This document shows, in pieces, positions 44,534 through 52,636 of a stretch of DNA of 64,000 nucleotides. The translations under genes were made by a program, and so were the position numbers. The stretch comes from Oscillospiraceae bacterium (GTDB taxonomy: Bacteria > Bacillota > Clostridia > Oscillospirales > Ruminococcaceae). Location: NCBI GenBank assembly GCA_017432285.1, contig JAFRJM010000042.1, positions 1-64,000 of the forward strand. The letters run 5' to 3'. Each line of letters begins with the position of its first letter. The first letter of the stretch is position 1. The notes below the pieces were generated by a model. The model searched no databases. It saw only the letters and a list, made by a program, of their open reading frames with translations, and was not told where the DNA came from.

Positions 44534-47131
44534 GTGAGTCAGACAGCTATTGGTATATTTGCACATGTAGATGCCGGAAAAACTACTTTATGCGAAGCCA
44601 TCCTGTACGTATCCGGAGTGATCAGGAAACTGGGAAGAGTAGATCATAAGGACAGTTGGTTTGATACGTTTTCTCTTGAGAGAAAGCGCGGTATTACTAT
44701 TTTCTCCAAGCAGGCCACATTCACCTATGAAGGTTCTGACTTTACTATCATTGATACCCCAGGACACGTTGATTTCGTAGCAGAAGCTGAGCGCACCATC
44801 CCGATCCTTGATATGGCTGTACTTGTAATAAGCGGCACGGACAGCGTTCAACCCCACACGGAAACACTGTGGAATCTTCTGTCTCGATATCAGATACCGA
44901 CTCTAATTTTCGTAACGAAAATGGATATGTCCCTTAATGATCAGGACTCACTGTTCTCTGATATAAGGAAACGTCTCTCTTCGTCGTGTGTTCTAGTTAA
45001 AGACAGTATCGATTCTGAAGATGTACAGGAAGAGATTGCTTCTCAGGAGCCTCTTCTTATGCAGTATTATCTGGACAATAACTGTTTGGATAGAACCGAT
45101 GTCGTGTCTGCGTTCTACAACCGCTCTTTCTTCCCCGTTATATTCGGTTCCGGACTTCAGGTTGAAGGAATAACAGAATTATTGTCGCTTCTCCATTACT
45201 TCAAAAAGACTTCGCATGAAAATGAACTGTTTGGCGCAAGAGTATACAAAATAACTCATGATATCAAAGGCAACCGTCTGACCCATATCCGTGTTCTAGG
45301 CGGGAGTGTAAAGACAAGAGACACAATTACATATCATTCTGCCGTTGGAAAAGAGATATCTGAGAAGATCACCGGTATCAGATTATACAACAGTGATAAA
45401 TTCACCAGTCTAAACGAAGCCAAAACTTCTGAAGTAGTTACTCTTACCGGTCTTTCTGAAACATATGCCGGTCAAGGCTTGGGAAGCATAGACGATACGC
45501 AATCATATCTTGAACCTGTTCTTCGATACGAGCTTAAACCGCCTGGGGACTTAGACCCTCGCTCTGTTTACCAGACGCTCCTAGAGCTTCAGGAAGAAGA
45601 ACCACAACTGCGGCTAAGCTGGGATTCAGCCAATAATGCTATTTATGTACACCTCATGGGAAATATACAGATCGAGGTAATTAAAAGTCTTATATGGGAT
45701 AAATACCGGATCGATGTTGAAATAGCGGACAGTCAGGTTCTGTATAAAGAAACAATAGCTAGTATCGCTGAAGGAATAGGTCACTTTGAACCGCTTAGAC
45801 ATTATGCCGAAGTTCATCTTCTGCTTGAACCAGGTGAACCGGGTTCAGGTTTGACATTCGGTTCAGTCCTGCCAACAGACCGATTGGGATCCACATGGCA
45901 GAATATGATCCTTTATCATCTTCAGGAGAAGAAACATAAAGGCGTACTTGGAGGTTTTCCGCTTACCGATGTAAAGATCACACTTGTCGCAGGAAGGATA
46001 AGTCTCAAGCATACTGAAGGCGGAGATATACGTGAAGCAGCATTGCGAGCGGTACGGCAAGGACTTATGACCGCCAAAAATGTGCTTCTGGAACCGTTTT
46101 ATAGATATTCCTTAACTGTCCCTACAACTAATGTCGGGCGCGCTGTAAACGATATTCAACTTATGTCCGGTGATTTTGAAATAAATGCCCTTGATAATGG
46201 TACGAGCTTAATCACAGGATTTGCTCCTGTGAGTGAGATGCAATACTACCAGTCTGAAGTTGCTGCGTATACCGGAGGATACGGAAAACTCACATGCGTA
46301 TCCGGCGGTTACAGACCTTGCCACAATCAGGAAGAAATACTTGAATCGATCACTTATGATCCATTAGCTGATACTGCGAATACTCCCAACTCTGTTTTCT
46401 GTAAACAGGGAGCCGGTTTTACTGTTAAATGGAATGAAGTGACCGATTACATGCACATTGAAGCATTCCTGAAACCCAGGACTGAGCAGGTCAAAGAAAA
46501 GCACCGCACTATAGATCTCGATGAGAAGGCTCTTGAAGAACTTATGCTCAGGGAATTCGGTCCGATCCGCAGAAAACAGTACGGAACTCCGTCTGTGATA
46601 CATAATGCAGATAAGGACCCTGATATAGATGAATCATCCAAGAAAAGCCATATCATAATTGATGGTTATAATCTTATGTTCCTTATGACAGAAAGAGGTA
46701 TTATCCCCTCAGGAAGCCTCGATCTGTCCAGATCCGCAATGATAACCCTCCTGTCAAATTACAGCAGTTTTACCGGAATACATATCCTAATAGTATTTGA
46801 TGCATATCAAACTACTCAGACAGAAAATAAAAAGTATTCAGAGAGCAATGTAGATGTTATTTTCACTGAATACGGCGAAACAGCAGACGCGTATATAGAA
46901 AGAACAGCAAATAATCTGGGAAAGAATGATCACGTCCGTGTAGTTTCTTCCGATAATCTTGTTAGATTAGGAGTTTTCCGAAGCGGGATACAGAGAACAT
47001 CCTCTCAATATTTTGTTGAAGAGCTAGTCTCATCCCAGACCGAGATATCGGGTTTGATCGAAAAGCATAACAGTAAAAGCGGACAGAGTTTATCGGAATT
47101 CGTTGACAAGGAGTTATTGGAAAAGTGGTAA
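44534..47131 (+). CDS. Tet(M)/EF-G-like translational GTPase fused to C-terminal NYN (YacP/Rae1-like) nuclease domain
   Basis: 865 residues; Tet(M)-type proteins have about 640. GTPase motifs: AHVDAGKTT (10-18), RGIT (52-55), DTPGH (74-78), and TKMD (128-131) where the usual G4 is NKxD. EF-G-like domains II to V follow (about 230-650) with RAVNDIQ and FAPVSEMQYYQSE as in ribosomal protection proteins. After a charged linker, residues 703-835 form a NYN/PIN-like domain: HIIIDGYNLMF (D710), LIVFDAYQT (D756), ETADAYIER (D785), VVSSDNLVR (D807). The YacP/Rae1 family cuts mRNA in the ribosomal A site in Bacillus. Starts at GTG after AAGGAG. Probably acts on stalled ribosomes rather than giving tetracycline resistance; inference. 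Confidence 0.88.
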   Translation: MSQTAIGIFAHVDAGKTTLCEAILYVSGVIRKLGRVDHKDSWFDTFSLERKRGITIFSKQATFTYEGSDFTIIDTPGHVDFVAEAERTIPILDMAVLVISGTDSVQPHTETLWNLLSRYQIPTLIFVTKMDMSLNDQDSLFSDIRKRLSSSCVLVKDSIDSEDVQEEIASQEPLLMQYYLDNNCLDRTDVVSAFYNRSFFPVIFGSGLQVEGITELLSLLHYFKKTSHENELFGARVYKITHDIKGNRLTHIRVLGGSVKTRDTITYHSAVGKEISEKITGIRLYNSDKFTSLNEAKTSEVVTLTGLSETYAGQGLGSIDDTQSYLEPVLRYELKPPGDLDPRSVYQTLLELQEEEPQLRLSWDSANNAIYVHLMGNIQIEVIKSLIWDKYRIDVEIADSQVLYKETIASIAEGIGHFEPLRHYAEVHLLLEPGEPGSGLTFGSVLPTDRLGSTWQNMILYHLQEKKHKGVLGGFPLTDVKITLVAGRISLKHTEGGDIREAALRAVRQGLMTAKNVLLEPFYRYSLTVPTTNVGRAVNDIQLMSGDFEINALDNGTSLITGFAPVSEMQYYQSEVAAYTGGYGKLTCVSGGYRPCHNQEEILESITYDPLADTANTPNSVFCKQGAGFTVKWNEVTDYMHIEAFLKPRTEQVKEKHRTIDLDEKALEELMLREFGPIRRKQYGTPSVIHNADKDPDIDESSKKSHIIIDGYNLMFLMTERGIIPSGSLDLSRSAMITLLSNYSSFTGIHILIVFDAYQTTQTENKKYSESNVDVIFTEYGETADAYIERTANNLGKNDHVRVVSSDNLVRLGVFRSGIQRTSSQYFVEELVSSQTEISGLIEKHNSKSGQSLSEFVDKELLEKW

Positions 47132-47874
47132 AAGAATCAGAATTGATCAGAAGGATGCGTGATCTGAACGAACGTTCTGAAAGGTCCGCCTCTGTAACTC
47201 ACAGTACATTCCTTACTCCTGCAGAACAATATGAAGCAGAGCAATGGATCAAGCCCCAAAATATCAATGCAGTTTTTATAGGTGGCTCTTCGGATTCTGA
47301 ACGTAAGATCGCTGTATTCTATCCGGTATATATGGATAAAGCGGATATACAGGATAGTGATTTTCTTTCTGCAGTGAAGATCACAGCTGGATTCGGCACA
47401 CCTGGACACCGCGATTATTTGGGCTCAATATTGGGTCTAGGGATAAAACGAGAATGGATCGGGGATATCATAATTGTAGATAACATTGCATATGTGATTT
47501 GTCTCCCGCCATCAAACCTCACTATACTAAGCGATCTGACACATGTAAGCAGATATGGTGTCAGATGCGAAAGCGTGTCAGTTCAGGAAGTTCCTATGCC
47601 GAAAATGAACGTAAAGCATATATCCTTTACAGTTCAGAGCAGGCGATTAGATGCAGTTATAGGGTGTGTTTTCGGGATATCGCGTTCCCGCGCTGCAAAA
47701 CTAATATCTTCCGGCGCCGTCACACTTAACTATCAGGAATGTATGAAGAACGATGCCTATGTTGATGACGGGGATGTTATCTCTGCTCGAGGCTTCGGTA
47801 AAGCCATTCTAATTGGACAGACAGGACAAAGCAGAAAAGGAAGGATATTCCTATCTGCAGACCGATATATTTAG
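47125..47874 (+). CDS. ylmH: YlmH-like S4-domain RNA-binding protein
   Basis: 249 residues. The YlmH core HRDYLGSILGLGIKREWIGDI (95-115) is followed by an S4 domain (about 173-225: RRLDAVIGCVFGISRSRAAKL, then VTLNY). YlmH of Bacillus subtilis binds 50S-peptidyl-tRNA complexes and takes part in ribosome-associated quality control. It normally lies in the divIVA-side ylm cluster; here its GTG start overlaps the GTPase-nuclease gene by seven bases, so the two are translationally coupled. AAGGAG is 11 bases upstream inside the preceding gene. Confidence 0.9.
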   Translation: MVKESELIRRMRDLNERSERSASVTHSTFLTPAEQYEAEQWIKPQNINAVFIGGSSDSERKIAVFYPVYMDKADIQDSDFLSAVKITAGFGTPGHRDYLGSILGLGIKREWIGDIIIVDNIAYVICLPPSNLTILSDLTHVSRYGVRCESVSVQEVPMPKMNVKHISFTVQSRRLDAVIGCVFGISRSRAAKLISSGAVTLNYQECMKNDAYVDDGDVISARGFGKAILIGQTGQSRKGRIFLSADRYI

Positions 47875-47891
47875 TTATTTTTTTACATATT

Positions 47892-47923
47892 AAAGCCCCT
47901 ATACGCACTAGTATAGGGGCTTT
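47892..47923. terminator. Hairpin between ylmH and the 80-aa gene, probable bidirectional terminator
   Basis: AAAGCCCCTATAC-N6-GTATAGGGGCTTT, a perfect 13-pair stem between convergent genes. The T-run on each side is only three bases, so efficiency is uncertain. Confidence 0.7.
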
Positions 47924-47940
47924 GCCTATAGTAAAGATAT

Positions 47941-48183
47941 TTAACCTATTAGCATGAATCTAAAAACGAGAACAACAATGATGAGCATAATAAGAATGAT
48001 AGGAAAGAATACCAACAACGCTGAGATGATAATTGCAGGAAGATCTCCTTTCTCAAAAGTGCCTTCCGGGTATACTTCATCTTCTCTTTTATCCATATCC
48101 TGCGACACAGAATCCAGATACTGCTTGTTTCTTTCATTCATTACTTCAAAAGCTTGTTTTTCACGTTTATTAAAAAGACTCAT
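47941..48183 (-). CDS. Small single-pass membrane protein downstream of opp
   Basis: 80 residues. A charged, helical N-terminal half rich in Lys, Glu and Asp (1-45) precedes one long hydrophobic helix (about 50-78) reaching the C terminus, so the N terminus is likely cytoplasmic or the protein is tail-anchored. No family recognised. AAGGAG is well placed before the ATG. It follows oppF by about 55 bases, separated by a hairpin (48204-48233). Confidence 0.75.
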   Translation of the reverse strand: MSLFNKREKQAFEVMNERNKQYLDSVSQDMDKREDEVYPEGTFEKGDLPAIIISALLVFFPIILIMLIIVVLVFRFMLIG

Positions 48184-48203
48184 TTAATCTCCTTTTTTAT
48201 GTT

Positions 48204-48233
48204 ACTGAGGGACGATATTCATCGCCCCTCAGT
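48204..48233. other. Strong hairpin between oppF and the small membrane protein gene
   Basis: ACTGAGGGACGAT-ATTC-ATCGCCCCTCAGT, 13 pairs with one mismatch. No T-run on either strand, so it is more likely an mRNA stabiliser or weak terminator than a standard terminator. Confidence 0.5.
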
Positions 48234-48238
48234 AAAAC

Positions 48239-49762
48239 TCACAGATTCTGTTCCAATATATGATGACAGGCAACAAAATGGTTTTCTCTGACTTCCTGCC
48301 ATTCAGGAGCAACTTTCGTGCAGATATCAGTGCAGTATTTGCATCTTGTATGGAATTTGCAGCCGCTGGGTGGATTTACAGGGCTTGGAATATCTCCCTC
48401 AAGCACCTGCAGTTCCCTGCTCTGATCAACATCGGTTGTTGGAATAGCCCCCAGCAAAGCCTCAGTATACGGATGCAAAGGATGATCAAAGATCTCCTGT
48501 GATTCTGCCAGCTCTACCATGTTACCTAGATACATAACACCAATACGGTCTGAGATGTATTTAACGACAGACAGATCGTGGGTTATAAACAGATAGGTAA
48601 GGTGCTGCTGATCTTTAAGATCACTTAAGAGGTTAATGATCTGAGACTGAATAGAAACGTCCAAAGCGGAAACCGCCTCATCACATACAACAAACTTCGG
48701 GTTCGTTGCAAGGCTTCTTGCAATACCTATACGCTGTCTCTGTCCGCCTGAGAACTGGTGAGGATAACGGTGTACGAAATATGGTGCGAGTCCGCAGTCA
48801 TCCATAACTTTAAGAATCCTGTCCTGCATTCTTGGGCTGTTTTTCTTAAAGAAGTTATGTGCCAACAGTCCTTCTCCAATGATCTGACCAACAGACATAC
48901 GAGGATTCAATGAACTGTATGGATCCTGGAAGATCAACTGCAGATCCTTACGCAGCTGACGCATCTCTTCATTTTTAAGACGGGCAAGGTCTATTCCGTC
49001 ATCTTTCCATTGCTCGTATTTGTCAAATCTTGGATCCGACCTTAAAGGCTCACGCATTTTTTCAAGGACTGCGTGCTGTTCTTTAAGCTGCTCCCTCACC
49101 TTTTCCATCTCAGATTCTATATCTGAAACGGCCTTTTTTGCACTTTCGATCTTAGCTTCGCCTTTAGCGGGATCATCTTTATATGTATACTCGATATCTG
49201 CAAGAATAACATTCTTGTCATCACGCTGCAGACTCAGACTATGAAGCTTTCTGGACAGATCGTTGATCTTTAGATACTGTTCAGTTACAGGTTTAAGGTC
49301 ATCAGCAACGATAAATCCTCCAACGACACTCGTGATGTCATATAGAGCATCATAAGCTTCTTTCTTGACCAAACGCAGTTCTTCTGTCTTCTCTATCTTC
49401 TGCTCATCAGAAAGTTTCTCATATTCTTCGATAAACTTATCCCTTTTTTCTTCAAGCTTAAGAAGCTCTTTGCGCATAGGTTCAAGGTTCTTAATTGTAT
49501 GCCTGACATATTCCGGCGCAAGTTCATCGATAGATTGTCCGTAGTACATGGTACGGCCATCTGTCTGTTTGTAAACCTGAAGGATAGTACGTCCGAGAGT
49601 AGATTTTCCGCAACCGGACTCGCCGACCAAACCGAATGTCTCTCCTTCATAGATGTCAATGGAGATACCGTCATTGGCTTTGTTATATATACCTTTTCCA
49701 AGAGGGAACCACTGCTTAAGATCTCTTATCGAGAGAAGGACTTTTTTCTCATTTGATTGCAT
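48239..49762 (-). CDS. oppF: Oligopeptide ABC transporter ATP-binding protein OppF with large helical insertion
   Basis: 507 residues from ATG 49762 (GGAGGAG upstream); a normal OppF has about 310-330. Walker A GESGCGKST (47-55), Q-loop LIFQDPYSSLNPRM (about 276-289), signature FSGGQRQRIGIARSL, Walker B FVVCDEAVSALD, and the C-terminal oligopeptide Cys motif (CKFHTRC...C...C, often Fe-S) are intact. Between Walker A and the Q-loop lie about 190 extra residues (80-268), highly charged and mostly helical (KLEEKRDKFIEEYEKL; KKAVSDIESEMEKVREQL). It overlaps oppD by 14 bases. Confidence 0.92.
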   Translation of the reverse strand: MQSNEKKVLLSIRDLKQWFPLGKGIYNKANDGISIDIYEGETFGLVGESGCGKSTLGRTILQVYKQTDGRTMYYGQSIDELAPEYVRHTIKNLEPMRKELLKLEEKRDKFIEEYEKLSDEQKIEKTEELRLVKKEAYDALYDITSVVGGFIVADDLKPVTEQYLKINDLSRKLHSLSLQRDDKNVILADIEYTYKDDPAKGEAKIESAKKAVSDIESEMEKVREQLKEQHAVLEKMREPLRSDPRFDKYEQWKDDGIDLARLKNEEMRQLRKDLQLIFQDPYSSLNPRMSVGQIIGEGLLAHNFFKKNSPRMQDRILKVMDDCGLAPYFVHRYPHQFSGGQRQRIGIARSLATNPKFVVCDEAVSALDVSIQSQIINLLSDLKDQQHLTYLFITHDLSVVKYISDRIGVMYLGNMVELAESQEIFDHPLHPYTEALLGAIPTTDVDQSRELQVLEGDIPSPVNPPSGCKFHTRCKYCTDICTKVAPEWQEVRENHFVACHHILEQNL

Positions 49763-50753
49763 TGTGTCTCTCCTCCTTGTTTGGATAATAGCAGCGTATC
49801 TCCTGGACATCAGATATCTTAGTCATCGGAGGTTCTGCTTCAAAACATTTTTCAGTTGCATATTTGCATCGAGGAGCAAACTTGCATCCTTTAGGAAGGT
49901 CTAGAGGATGCGGAACCGCACCAGGAATAGCTTCAAGCCTGGTATGAGCCGGTGTATCCAGTCTAGGAATAGAAACCATCAACCCTTCTGTATATGGATG
50001 GCTGTACTCAGAATCAGGGTTAAACAACACCTTTGACGGAACCTGCTCAACGACCTGACCGCAGTACATAACTGCGACATAGTCTGCCATCTGATTTATT
50101 ACACCAAGGTCGTGTGTAATAAATATAATCGCAGTACCTTTTTCTTTTTTTAGATCATTCATCAGGCGAAGGATCTGTGCCTGAATGGTTACATCCAATG
50201 CAGTTGTAGGCTCGTCAGCAATAAGAAGTTTCGGTTTGCAAGCCAATGCCATTGCAATCATAACACGCTGTCTCATACCGCCGGAAAGCTGGTGAGGATA
50301 CTGTTTAGCAACGATCTCAGGATTAGGAATCTTTACATCGTTGAGCATCTCAATAGCATGCTCAGCAGCCTCTTTTTTGCTCATGTTCTGATGAACCATG
50401 AAGCATTCAGACAGCTGTCTTTCAACAGTAAAAACAGGATTCAAGCTTGTCATAGGTTCCTGGAATATGACAGAGATCTCATTACCTCTGATATGATACA
50501 TTTCCTTATCAGATATCTTCGTGAGGTCCTTACCATCAAATTCGATCTCACCGCTGTCGATATATCCGTTTCCGTCAAGAAGGCGAAGAATGCTCATAGC
50601 AGATACACTCTTCCCTGAACCGGATTCTCCAACTACTCCCAGAGTTTCCCCTTCATTAACAGAATAACTAACGTCGTTAACAGCTTTTACAACTCCACGC
50701 TTTGTCGTGAAATAAGTGTGGAGGTGCTCAAGTTTTAATAATCTTTCAGCCAT
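49749..50753 (-). CDS. oppD: Oligopeptide ABC transporter ATP-binding protein OppD
   Basis: 334 residues, normal OppD length. Walker [11 protein letters not shown]-loop [14 protein letters not shown], signature [15 protein letters not shown], Walker [13 protein letters not shown], and C-terminal CKFAPRC...C cysteine motif. Partner of the extended OppF; together they power peptide import. GGAGGAAAAC precedes the ATG. No insertion here, unlike OppF and OppC. Confidence 0.95.
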   Translation of the reverse strand: MAERLLKLEHLHTYFTTKRGVVKAVNDVSYSVNEGETLGVVGESGSGKSVSAMSILRLLDGNGYIDSGEIEFDGKDLTKISDKEMYHIRGNEISVIFQEPMTSLNPVFTVERQLSECFMVHQNMSKKEAAEHAIEMLNDVKIPNPEIVAKQYPHQLSGGMRQRVMIAMALACKPKLLIADEPTTALDVTIQAQILRLMNDLKKEKGTAIIFITHDLGVINQMADYVAVMYCGQVVEQVPSKVLFNPDSEYSHPYTEGLMVSIPRLDTPAHTRLEAIPGAVPHPLDLPKGCKFAPRCKYATEKCFEAEPPMTKISDVQEIRCYYPNKEERHNAIK

Positions 50754-50767
50754 GTTTTCCTCCTCCC

Positions 50768-52621
50768 TTATCTACCGCTTGATTTCGGGTCAAGTGCATC
50801 ACGCAGGCCGTCGCCGATCAGGTTGATGCAAATGCATGACAATCCGAATATCGCACCGACAAAGACCCAGTTCCACCAGTAGTTCTGGATAGTAACACTA
50901 TTATTGGCTCCGTTCAACATATTTCCCCAAGTAGGTGTTGGAAGCGGAACACCAAATCCAAGGTAAGACAATGTAGACTCAGTCAACATTGAAGTACCAA
51001 ATGCCAATGTAATAGAAACCAAACATACTGACATAACGTTCGGAATAATATGTTTGAAGATGATCTGTCTCTCCTTAACGCCCATCGTTTTCGCAGCAAC
51101 TACATATTCCATCTCACGCTGAGAGAGCATCTGAGCACGTACAAGCCGGCAAAGGCCAGGCCAGGAGAGAATACCAAGGATAACCATGATAATATACATT
51201 CTCTGGCCAACAGAAACGCGCGTTCCCATAACCGCCGAAAGGATCATTGCAAACGGAATAAAGGGCATACTGGAAATGACCTCAGCCACACGCATTATGA
51301 CCATATCGACCCATCCGCCGAAGTATCCCGCAATACCGCCAAGAATAACACCGATGATCATCTCAATGACAACAGAGAGAGCTCCAATAGTCATTGTCAT
51401 CTTACCGCCATTAACAAGACGAGCAAATACATCACGGCCAAGGTTATCAGTTCCCATGATGAACCCTTTAAGGCCCCATGAGTATACTTTGCCTTTATCA
51501 TCAACAGCATAGTTCTGGAAAGAACCGGAGTTGAGTGAAACTATATGCGCATTCTTTACTTCTTCAGGAACATCACACTGACCATATCTGTCACTGCCCC
51601 AACAAATGACGTTTCCGTCAGTTAAGTGTGCAGCAAAGTGATATCTTCCGCCTTCAATATAATCAACAGGAGCATCAAAATGAGGAGGCTTATTCTCGCC
51701 TTTTGTTGCTGCTCCCCAAACAATGACAGACCCGTCTTTTTTGATCGCAGCAACAGTATTGGTTGACGCAACAATATTCAAAACATCAGAAGTAGCTTCT
51801 TCCGGTATTTTAGTAATAGTACTAGAAGAGACAAAACCGGGGTTTACAACACTGCCATCGTCCAAAAGTACAACAAAAGCTGTATTGGTCAATGCCATGT
51901 CCACAATGTGCCCTTGAAGTTCTTTACGAACATCAAGGTCTACAAAGTTGGTATTACCCCAAACAAACAGTTTCTTATCGTCTGTCAAAGCGGCACTGAA
52001 CTGGTTCGAAGCCTGAAGGTCAATAATATTAGAAGTGTGCTGTACGTTATTAGCTAGAAGATCCTGCGGGAGCCTTGTTTGCCCTAATCTGGCATTTCCC
52101 CATGCATACACAACACCTTTATCATCCAAAGCAACGACATGGTCTGCTCCGGCAGCAACTTTTACGATAACAGCTCTTTTTACCTCTTCAGGTACATTGG
52201 CGACATCCACAACCTTGGATATCTTCGTCTTACCCCATGTATATACTTTTCCCTGGAGATCTACTCCTACTGAATAGTTATTACCTACACCTATATCCTT
52301 GACACCGTTATTCTCCAATTCTGAAGGAAGATTCATCATGTCATAACCGGGAGCAATATTGACAAGTGTGCTGTCCTGCTCGCCAAGATCAAGAGTGACA
52401 TAATTAGGAGCAATAAACACGAACAGCATAATCGCAATCAAAAGGAAAAGGCAGATAACTGAAAGAGGCTTTGAGAAGAAGTTGCGCACAACCATTCTCA
52501 GAGGGCTTTGCAGCTGCTCTTCTGCATAGATATCTAATTCCTTATTGGGGAAAAGCACTCTCCTGATCCAACGGAACAGGAAAAATTCTTTTCGGGAAGA
52601 ATTTGCATTTTCATTACTCAT
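50768..52621 (-). CDS. oppC: Oligopeptide ABC transporter permease OppC with inserted RCC1-type repeat domain
   Basis: 617 residues from ATG 52621 (GGAGG eight bases upstream); normal OppC has about 300. Residues 1-75 are the usual cytoplasmic start and first helix. Residues about 106-386 form at least six RCC1-like repeats of 40-50 residues, with recurring A-G-xHxxAL-xDGxVxxWG motifs (SVGVDLQGKVYTWG; HVVALDDKGVVYAWG; FSAALTDDKKLFVWG; HFAAHLTDGNVICWG). The permease core then resumes at GTDNLGRDVFARL with five helices and the EAA loop (YVVAAKTMGVKERQIIFKHIIPN). The repeats replace the short extracytoplasmic loop, so they should face outward, near the binding protein. Confidence 0.93.
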   Translation of the reverse strand: MSNENANSSRKEFFLFRWIRRVLFPNKELDIYAEEQLQSPLRMVVRNFFSKPLSVICLFLLIAIMLFVFIAPNYVTLDLGEQDSTLVNIAPGYDMMNLPSELENNGVKDIGVGNNYSVGVDLQGKVYTWGKTKISKVVDVANVPEEVKRAVIVKVAAGADHVVALDDKGVVYAWGNARLGQTRLPQDLLANNVQHTSNIIDLQASNQFSAALTDDKKLFVWGNTNFVDLDVRKELQGHIVDMALTNTAFVVLLDDGSVVNPGFVSSSTITKIPEEATSDVLNIVASTNTVAAIKKDGSVIVWGAATKGENKPPHFDAPVDYIEGGRYHFAAHLTDGNVICWGSDRYGQCDVPEEVKNAHIVSLNSGSFQNYAVDDKGKVYSWGLKGFIMGTDNLGRDVFARLVNGGKMTMTIGALSVVIEMIIGVILGGIAGYFGGWVDMVIMRVAEVISSMPFIPFAMILSAVMGTRVSVGQRMYIIMVILGILSWPGLCRLVRAQMLSQREMEYVVAAKTMGVKERQIIFKHIIPNVMSVCLVSITLAFGTSMLTESTLSYLGFGVPLPTPTWGNMLNGANNSVTIQNYWWNWVFVGAIFGLSCICINLIGDGLRDALDPKSSGR

Positions 52622-52636
52622 ATCCAATTCCTCCCA

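Noticed and set aside
44534-47131. Call as a tetracycline resistance gene (tet(M)-like)
   Set aside because: Length, TKMD motif, fused nuclease domain and coupling with ylmH do not fit known resistance determinants; similarity is to the wider translational GTPase family.
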